Positions 58,215 to 64,000 of a stretch of 64,000 bases of DNA are shown piece by piece; within the stretch, counting starts at the first letter, position 1, and each line of letters starts with the position of its first letter. The stretch is from positions 22,875 through 86,874 of the forward strand of contig NZ_JAHKPR010000075.1 in NCBI RefSeq assembly GCF_018860585.1, read 5' to 3'. The stretch is from Colwellia sp. E2M01 (GTDB taxonomy: Bacteria > Pseudomonadota > Gammaproteobacteria > Enterobacterales > Alteromonadaceae). The position numbers were made by a program, and so were the translations under genes. The notes under the pieces were generated by a model. That model did not search any database. It saw nothing but the letters and a program-made list of their open reading frames with translations, and had not been told where the DNA came from.

Positions 58215-58748
58215 ATGAGCGAAGCTTTTTTAGGCGAAATACGTATGTTCGCGGGCAACTTTGCACCTAGACAATGGGCTTTTTGTGATGGTCAAATATT
58301 AGCAATTTCACAAAATGATGCTTTATTTTCATTATTAGGTACTACCTATGGTGGTGACGGAATAACATTGTTTGCTTTACCTGATATGCGTGGCAGATTA
58401 CCGGTACACCAAGGAACTGGACCAGGGTTGACTAATAAATTTATTGGGGCACATTATGGCTCTGAAAGGGTGACACTAACTTCTGAACAAATGCCAACTC
58501 ACAAACATGAGTTTAAGGCGACAGTGAATACAGCTACGGCAAGTGATCCAACAAACAGTGTACTAGCTGCTCAAATTGATGGTGACATGTCTTATTATTC
58601 ATCAACAACACCTCCTGCAACAACGCAATTGTTAAGTCAAAATACAGTATCTTCAGTAGGTGGGGGACAAAGTCATAGTAACTTGATGCCGAGTCTTTGT
58701 TTGAACTTTATTATCGCCATGTTTGGCACTTACCCAAGCAGAAATTAG
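58215..58748 (+). CDS. Phage tail collar protein, paralogue 2
   Basis: 177 residues, AGGAG six bases before the ATG. Same plan: WAFCDGQILAISQNDALFSL, TTYGGDGITLFALPDMRGR, and C-terminal LCLNFIIAMFGTYPSRN. It shares the fold with paralogue 1 but diverges in the middle (about 85-155). It follows the first gene by 29 bp and precedes the third by 10 bp, so one operon. Confidence 0.93.
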   Translation: MSEAFLGEIRMFAGNFAPRQWAFCDGQILAISQNDALFSLLGTTYGGDGITLFALPDMRGRLPVHQGTGPGLTNKFIGAHYGSERVTLTSEQMPTHKHEFKATVNTATASDPTNSVLAAQIDGDMSYYSSTTPPATTQLLSQNTVSSVGGGQSHSNLMPSLCLNFIIAMFGTYPSRN

Positions 58749-58758
58749 GAGAATAATT

Positions 58759-59298
58759 ATGTCAGAACCTTTTATTGCCGAAGTCAGGATGTTTGCGTGT
58801 AATTATGCTCCTCGTGATTGGGCATTTTGTAATGGGCAACTATTACCTATTTCTCAAAACACCGCGTTATTCTCGCTTATCGGTCAAACTTATGGGGGAG
58901 ACGGACGTTCAACATGTGGTTTACCTAATTTGAGCGATCGTATTCCTATGCACCCAGGGCGTGGACCTGGTTTAACGTCAAGGAGACTAGGCGACAGAAT
59001 CGGTTCGGAAACCGTTCAGTTAGTTGAAGCACAAATGCCACCACATAATCATAGCCTTGTAGGTGTTGGAGAAACTGGAACTACCCAGGAGCCGACGACT
59101 ATTAGTTTTATGTCGGAAGAAGGAGGGAATCGTAAAGAACAAACCACTTACATTTCGACGGAAAAAACGACCAATACTAATTTGTCATCTCAAGTGTTAA
59201 CCAATACAGGGGGCAGTAGAGCGCATGAAAATAATCAACCCTTTTTAGGCGTGAACTTTTGTATTGCACTTCAAGGTATTTATCCATCAAGAGGTTAA
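58759..59298 (+). CDS. Phage tail collar protein, paralogue 3
   Basis: 179 residues from the ATG at 58759 (AGGAG upstream; an in-frame start 12 codons earlier overlaps paralogue 2 and is rejected). WAFCNGQLLPISQNTALFSL, QTYGGDGRSTCGLPNLSDR, C-terminal VNFCIALQGIYPSRG. The last unit of the trio, followed by about 100 bp before the subtilase gene. Confidence 0.93.
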   Translation: MSEPFIAEVRMFACNYAPRDWAFCNGQLLPISQNTALFSLIGQTYGGDGRSTCGLPNLSDRIPMHPGRGPGLTSRRLGDRIGSETVQLVEAQMPPHNHSLVGVGETGTTQEPTTISFMSEEGGNRKEQTTYISTEKTTNTNLSSQVLTNTGGSRAHENNQPFLGVNFCIALQGIYPSRG

Positions 59299-59398
59299 TA
59301 AATTAGTATCTGGGGAGAATTACGGGTATAAAGAAAGCTTACTGCTTGTTATCTTTAAATGATGACAGTATTACAGTCAATTTAACATAGAGAATCAC

Positions 59399-60841
59399 TT
59401 GTTTATAGCTGAAAAAGTTAAGTCTAACAAGAGTATAAACCCACTATTATGTAGAGTTGTATTCGCAACTTTTTATGCGATGGTGCTTGTTAGTCTTTTC
59501 TTTATATTCCCAGTCTACTCTAGTTCTGTACCTATTCATGACAAGCGATTAGTCTTCGATAATTTCTCTAATCGAGTAGAAATTATTCAGCGAGGCACTA
59601 ACGCTTATGTGAAAGGAACTAATATAAGCGTGCAGTTATCGAAACGTCTTATTGTAAAAACAATTAATACGGTAACGAAAGATGAGGTCTTCGGTTTTCA
59701 TCAAGCTGTTAGCCATGTCACTGAATTGTTTAAGGGAACACAAAGTAATTTTTATTCGTTAACATTCAGCGATAAAAACCGTTTAGTTGATGTGTTATTT
59801 GATCTGCAAAAAATGCAGGTAATACAGCCTGAAAAAGGTATTTTGCTCGTTCAGCCAGATATTCTACAGTTAAAAGCAAAAGATGAAGTGCCCTTTAATG
59901 AAGGTGAAAAAAACAAAGATCAATCAAATATAGCCGAGTCAAAATATTCCAACAAAAAAAAACAACCTAAAGAAAGTTTACTACACAATGTTAATCACGC
60001 AGGCTCACCCTATATTGACTTGTTAAATATTTCAGAGCTGTGGTTGAAAACGAAAGGAAAGAATATAAAAATAGCGATTATTGATGATGGTATATTTATT
60101 GAACATTCCGAATTTAAGCACACTACTATGAGCTTTTCTTATGATGTAGAAAATAAAATAATGTCATCAATACCTATATTCGCACAGGATACACACGGCA
60201 CTAAAGTAGCGGGTATTATCTTTTCCGCACATGATAATAAGGGGGTTGATGGTATAGCGCCTGAAGCTGAACTGATAAGTATTCGTCAACCAAGCACCTG
60301 GACATCAAACACTTTATTGAGTTTTCAACTGGCAAAGATCACAGGGGCAGACATTATTAATTGCAGTTGGCACACTCAATTTTTATTACAACCAATCCAT
60401 AATATTATTCAAGATCTCACTGAAAATGGCAGGAATGGAAAAGGCATTGTAGTGGTTATTTCTGCAGGCAATAATGGAAAAGAAATTGTAAAAAATAGCA
60501 CGGAGAGCGCGATAGAAAATGCTATTGTTGTGGGCGCAAATGGGAAGGACTTTCGGCGTTTAGCTTATAGTAATTATGGTTCATCAGTAGATTTATTTAC
60601 TTATGGGCAGTGGGTAAAAACAACTTTATCTTCAGGGAAATATGGTGGTTTTTCTGGTACATCACTCGCTGCATCTATTGTCTCCGGAATATCAGCACTA
60701 CTATTATCACACCATCCTGAACTCACAATACAGCAGTTAACAGAGCAGCTTAAGTTGATAGTTGAACCTAACGCGCAGAGGCTACCCTTAGAAGACAAGG
60801 TCAACAATCATTCGGAATTAATCGAAAAGGAAGTAAAATAA
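59399..60841 (+). CDS. S8 family (subtilisin-like) serine protease
   Basis: 480 residues from a TTG start preceded by AGAGA. A hydrophobic segment (about 22-42) acts as signal or anchor, then a propeptide-like region to about 205 and the catalytic domain: Asp in IAIIDDGIFIEHSEF (about 229), His in HGTKVAGIIFS (about 266), the oxyanion Asn in ISAGNNGK (about 355) and Ser in FSGTSLAASI (about 420). All are intact. Likely processes the giant protein or tail-collar proteins at the surface (inference). One base separates it from the next gene. Confidence 0.92.
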   Translation: MFIAEKVKSNKSINPLLCRVVFATFYAMVLVSLFFIFPVYSSSVPIHDKRLVFDNFSNRVEIIQRGTNAYVKGTNISVQLSKRLIVKTINTVTKDEVFGFHQAVSHVTELFKGTQSNFYSLTFSDKNRLVDVLFDLQKMQVIQPEKGILLVQPDILQLKAKDEVPFNEGEKNKDQSNIAESKYSNKKKQPKESLLHNVNHAGSPYIDLLNISELWLKTKGKNIKIAIIDDGIFIEHSEFKHTTMSFSYDVENKIMSSIPIFAQDTHGTKVAGIIFSAHDNKGVDGIAPEAELISIRQPSTWTSNTLLSFQLAKITGADIINCSWHTQFLLQPIHNIIQDLTENGRNGKGIVVVISAGNNGKEIVKNSTESAIENAIVVGANGKDFRRLAYSNYGSSVDLFTYGQWVKTTLSSGKYGGFSGTSLAASIVSGISALLLSHHPELTIQQLTEQLKLIVEPNAQRLPLEDKVNNHSELIEKEVK

Positions 60842-60842
60842 A

Positions 60843-62147
60843 TTGACTAAACCATTGAAAGAATCAAAGCAATCAATAGGAAAAAACTCCGACTCGGAAG
60901 TTGAATCATTAATAAATGAAGCGTTAGATTTTAACTGTGAATACAGCGATAACCTTCCTGCAGTGTTAAAAAAATTAAATATTTCGTTGGCTTTCACTTC
61001 TTATCAAGCTGGACGATTAATGCTGGTCAGAAGCGACGGTGAAAGTATCGATGTTAACTTTAAAAGTTTTCCAAGACCTATGGGGCTATCTGTTACAGAT
61101 GAAGGAATTACTTTGGGAATTTTTACTCAAATAATTAACTTTCAACGAGAGGATGGTCTTTTAACACAATTAAAACAGCCATTAGCTTCGATTGAACAAG
61201 ATATTACAGCACCGAGAATAAAAACTAAAGATGACGAAAATAATAACGATGTTAGTGATAAAAGTTTTGTAGAACTTACACCAGAACAATTAGTAGCGCA
61301 AAAAAAACAACAAGAAAAAATAGAAGCGTATCAAGAAAAATTATTCGCGCCGGTTGATGAAAAGGTAGATGCGTGTTTCATCACTCGCTCAGCTCATTAT
61401 TCAGGCATGATCAATATACACGATATTGATTGGGGCGATGAAGGGCTGTGGGCCGTTAACTCTAGTTTTTCTTGTTTATGCACAATAGAGCCAAACTCAA
61501 GCTTTGTGCCACGCTGGAAACCCCATTTTATATCAGAGCTTGTTCCTGAAGATAGGTGTCATTTAAACGGCATGGCCTTAAAAGACGGTAAACCTGCCTA
61601 TGTTACGACCTTCTCTACTTATGATAAATCTGGTCTGTGGCGCAAAGGGGCTAAATTTAATGGCACATTAATGGATGTAGAATCGAATAGTATTGTTGTG
61701 GAAGAGCTTACCATGCCTCATTCTCCGAGGTGGCATGAGAACAAAGTGTATTTCTGTAACTCAGGTCACGGTCAAATATGTAGCTACGAACCTCAACAAA
61801 AAACTACTGAAGTTTTGGCAGAAGTTCCAGGGTTTACTCGTGGTATGGACTTTTATGGGCACATTATGTTTGCTGGTCTTTCCAAGGTACGTCAGGGAGA
61901 TGTATCTATGCCAGCCCCTATATCATTAAAACATGATGAAACTCACTCAGGTATTTGGTTATTTGATACGGAAGACAAAAATGAAGCAGGTCAGATGAAA
62001 GAAATAGGTTATATCAAATTTACGGGCAATGTTGATCAAATTTATGATGTAGCAGTGCTCCCTGATTGTAGCTTTCCTGAACTGATTGAACCCAATCATC
62101 CAAGAATGAGAAACCACTTTTGTCATCCAGAACTTACCGATGGGTAA
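60843..62147 (+). CDS. TIGR03032/DUF4915 family protein
   Basis: 434 residues, TTG start one base after the protease stop (AGGA upstream). The family segments are clear: LAFTSYQAGRLMLV, the FPRPMGLSV block, DIDWGDEGLWAVNSSFSCL, HLNGMALKDGKPAYVTTFS and MPHSPRWHENKVYFCNSGHG. It is probably a beta-propeller that binds or modifies other proteins. Function unknown. An insertion of Lys/Gln/Glu-rich sequence at about 130-165 looks like a flexible linker. Co-transcribed with the subtilase. Confidence 0.88.
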   Translation: MTKPLKESKQSIGKNSDSEVESLINEALDFNCEYSDNLPAVLKKLNISLAFTSYQAGRLMLVRSDGESIDVNFKSFPRPMGLSVTDEGITLGIFTQIINFQREDGLLTQLKQPLASIEQDITAPRIKTKDDENNNDVSDKSFVELTPEQLVAQKKQQEKIEAYQEKLFAPVDEKVDACFITRSAHYSGMINIHDIDWGDEGLWAVNSSFSCLCTIEPNSSFVPRWKPHFISELVPEDRCHLNGMALKDGKPAYVTTFSTYDKSGLWRKGAKFNGTLMDVESNSIVVEELTMPHSPRWHENKVYFCNSGHGQICSYEPQQKTTEVLAEVPGFTRGMDFYGHIMFAGLSKVRQGDVSMPAPISLKHDETHSGIWLFDTEDKNEAGQMKEIGYIKFTGNVDQIYDVAVLPDCSFPELIEPNHPRMRNHFCHPELTDG

Positions 62148-62222
62148 TACTATCTACTTTTATTTATTCAAATAACAAGTTAGATAGAAGATAATGAACT
62201 ATAAATAAAATTGATATTAATT

Positions 62223-62261
62223 TATACCTATAATCACTCACCTTCACTGGTCACGGGTATA
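62223..62261. repeat. Short TATACC...GGGTATA inverted repeat
   Basis: 39 bp with the same tips as the MITE-like copies but almost no interior, between the TIGR03032 gene and the giant gene. Probably a collapsed remnant; chance cannot be excluded. Confidence 0.4.
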
Positions 62262-62304
62262 GCACTACTGTAAATATAACAGCGGACAATGGAGATATGA
62301 CACT

Positions 62305-64000
62305 ATGGAATCTATAGGTAACAAAAGCGATAAAAAGAAATTAGTGAAAGTAATTAAAGCAACCTTACCTTTATTGGCACTTATGGGAGCAGGGGCTGCG
62401 GTCGCTTCTACTCGAAATCGAAGTGGGCTCTCTAGTATTCGCAGTATTAAAAATATATCAGCTATCGCTATAACCAAACCAGATAAAACTCAAAATGAGT
62501 TACAACAACAAAGTAGCAAAGTTAAGCGGGCTGCTTTTGGCGCTTTTACGAATGCATCTAAAAATAATATTGACACAGCTAAGATAAATATTGATCAAAA
62601 TGCGTTAGATTTCTTACAAAAAAATGATCTCTTAACCGTGAAAGAGAGCGTGAGTGCTAAGCTATCAGGTAATATCGTTGGTAGGAAAACGTTTGTTGAC
62701 TTCTGTTTGCAAGTTAATCTTGGCGGGGGTACGCTTGCGCCGAATTCAGCTTTATCTCCCACACCAACAGTAACCGATCAAGCCAACGTTATGAAAAGCC
62801 ATTTAAATAAAGCGGCGTGTAATGGCGCTAATCATATTTGGCATACCACGACAGGAGGACATTGCTCAGGGGGAGGGCCAGCAAGTATTGCTGGCTGTAT
62901 GAACGCGAGTTTATATTGGCAAGGAATAAATGTTATTGGCACTGACTCTGGGACTGATACCGCGCCAGTAGCAACATCGGTTAGCTTCTCTGGTACGTTA
63001 CAAGTAGGTGAGTTACTTACAAGTAATTATACCTACACTGATACCGACTCTGATGCAGAAACCACAAGTACTTTTAAATGGTATGCGTCCAATGATGCCA
63101 GTGGTACAGGAAAAACTCAAATAGCAACTACTGAAAACTTCACTTTAACGGGGGCGCAAGCGGGTAAATACATCAGCTTTGAAGTTACGCCAGTAAACAC
63201 AAATGCCAGCGGTACACCAGTTGAAAGTGCAATTAACTCAACGGCTGTCGCTGCTGCAGATTCGGCGCCAACAGCTAGTTCGGTAAGTTTCTCAGGCACA
63301 CTTCAAGCCGGGGAGTTACTGACGAGTAGCTATACGTACGCCGATGTTGACTCTGATGCAGAAACCACCAGTACTTTTAAATGGTATGCGTCAAATGATG
63401 CCAGTGGTACAGGAAAAACTCAAATAGCAACTACTGAAAACTTCACTTTAACGGGGGCGCAAGCGGGTAAATACATTAGCTTTGAAGTTACGCCAGTAAA
63501 CACAAATGCCAGCGGTACACCAGTTGAAAGTGCAATTAACTCAACGGCTGTCGCTGCTGCAGATTCGGCGCCAACAGCTAGTTCGGTAAGTTTCTCAGGC
63601 ACACTTCAAGCCGGGGAGTTACTGACGAGTAGTTATACGTACGCCGATGTTGACTCTGATGCAGAAACCACCAGTACTTTCAAATGGTATGCGTCAAATG
63701 ATGCCAGCGGCACAGGAAAAACCCAGGTAGCGACTACTGAAAACTTCACTTTAACGGGGGCACAAGTTGGTAAATACATCAGCTTTGAAGTTACGCCAGT
63801 AAACGCAAATGCTAGCGGTACACCAGTTGAAAGTGCAATTAATTCAACGGTTGTTACTCCTTCCAATACTGCGCCTGTTATTTCGGGATCGCCAACGTTA
63901 AGCGTTGCAGAAGATGCAGCGTACAGCTTTACCCCTACGGTAACTGATGACGATACGGGTGATACAACTACGTTTAGTATCACCAATAAGCCAAGTTGGG
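62305..64000 (+). CDS. Large repeat-containing surface protein, 3'-truncated by window edge
   Basis: Open from an ATG at 62305 (GGAG ten bases upstream) to the window end; 565 codons are visible and no stop is reached. The N-terminus is basic with a hydrophobic LLALMGAGAAVA segment, then a polar region of about 165 residues with several Cys and HIWHTTTGGHC. From about residue 220 there are three 101-residue repeats (each SVSFSGTL, then GELLTS, then FKWYASNDASGTGKTQ), then the start of a cadherin/VCBS-type domain (APVISGSPTLSVAEDAAYSF). Such proteins are usually thousands of residues long, Ca2+-binding and secreted by type I systems. It ends the tail-collar / protease / TIGR03032 series and is probably its main product. 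Confidence 0.85.
   Translation, partial: MESIGNKSDKKKLVKVIKATLPLLALMGAGAAVASTRNRSGLSSIRSIKNISAIAITKPDKTQNELQQQSSKVKRAAFGAFTNASKNNIDTAKINIDQNALDFLQKNDLLTVKESVSAKLSGNIVGRKTFVDFCLQVNLGGGTLAPNSALSPTPTVTDQANVMKSHLNKAACNGANHIWHTTTGGHCSGGGPASIAGCMNASLYWQGINVIGTDSGTDTAPVATSVSFSGTLQVGELLTSNYTYTDTDSDAETTSTFKWYASNDASGTGKTQIATTENFTLTGAQAGKYISFEVTPVNTNASGTPVESAINSTAVAAADSAPTASSVSFSGTLQAGELLTSSYTYADVDSDAETTSTFKWYASNDASGTGKTQIATTENFTLTGAQAGKYISFEVTPVNTNASGTPVESAINSTAVAAADSAPTASSVSFSGTLQAGELLTSSYTYADVDSDAETTSTFKWYASNDASGTGKTQVATTENFTLTGAQVGKYISFEVTPVNANASGTPVESAINSTVVTPSNTAPVISGSPTLSVAEDAAYSFTPTVTDDDTGDTTTFSITNKPSW
62962..63870 (+). repeat. Three 303-bp tandem repeats in the giant gene
   Basis: Units 62962-63264, 63265-63567 and 63568-63870, each 101 codons. 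Units 2 and 3 are nearly identical and unit 1 differs mainly in its first 100 bp. In-frame and recent, so length variation between strains is expected. Confidence 0.95.

Noticed and set aside
57655..59298. Prophage or phage remnant
   Set aside because: Only collar-domain proteins are present; no capsid, portal, terminase, lysis or integration genes, and the neighbours are chromosomal.
62305..64000. Minus-strand ORFs across the 303-bp repeats
   Set aside because: Identical shadow frames recur every 303 bp; the plus-strand frame is continuous and has recognisable domains.

Overview
This AT-rich 64 kb window reads as the chromosome of a marine gammaproteobacterium of the Alteromonadales, most like Colwellia or Thalassotalea. 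The pointers are a complete ilvLGMEDA operon with yifB/comM beside it, a separate ilvY-ilvC pair, several methyl-accepting chemotaxis proteins, a DcaP-type porin, a VC_2705-type Na+/solute symporter with its DUF4212 partner, a PEP-CTERM-like protein and many small palindromic repeats. The genus is an inference from gene content. No rRNA, tRNA, CRISPR array, transposase or prophage was recognised.

Layout. 1-2.1 kb: 3' part of tex, then a candidate Fur-controlled structured sRNA of about 330 nt. 2.1-14.3 kb: minus-strand block with two chemoreceptors, a DcaP porin, an S9 and an M17 peptidase, and a CBS/DUF294 protein overlapping a DnaQ-like exonuclease. 14.5-16.7 kb: a thiol-redox module (FrnE/DsbA-like and AhpD-like proteins) divergent from a TetR regulator, with three matching operators. 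17-22 kb: DUF4212/SSS symporter, a small anchored protein and a PAS-GGDEF-EAL protein. 22-26 kb: lipoprotein, Bax-like hydrolase, AraC regulator, PEBP and DUF4442 proteins. 26-31.6 kb: CusBA copper/silver efflux plus a small Cys-rich secreted protein. 32-33.3 kb: a PEP-CTERM-like protein behind a sigma-54-type promoter, and a small membrane protein.

33.4-49.3 kb is mainly branched-chain amino acid biosynthesis. ilvG-M-E-D-A lies on the minus strand behind an attenuator with a 24-codon leader peptide rich in Ile, Val and Leu. comM is divergent from it, and ilvY/ilvC with ppnP lie further on. Between them sits a LysR / outer-membrane protein / siderophore-interacting protein / NTF2-like group. 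The ilvE-ilvD and ilvD-ilvA gaps are filled with repeats, including a 69-bp copy of the ilvD 3' end and an intrinsic terminator before ilvA.

49.4-56.2 kb carries a PQQ-type sugar dehydrogenase, an OlsF-like two-domain acyltransferase, a PUA-less glutamate 5-kinase and an SPFH/NfeD pair. A family of MITE-like elements with TATACCC...GGGTATA ends occurs at least four times between 42 and 57 kb, twice directly upstream of a gene.

56.7-64 kb is the most enigmatic region: a DUF6916 protein, a GNAT enzyme, three tandem phage-tail-collar paralogues, a subtilase, a TIGR03032 protein and the start of a large repeat protein with three 303-bp tandem repeats, which runs off the window. It looks like a surface or secreted-structure locus of unknown role, not a prophage. 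The strongest candidates for new biology are the Fur-box sRNA at 1.8-2.1 kb and this tail-collar / TIGR03032 / giant-protein locus.
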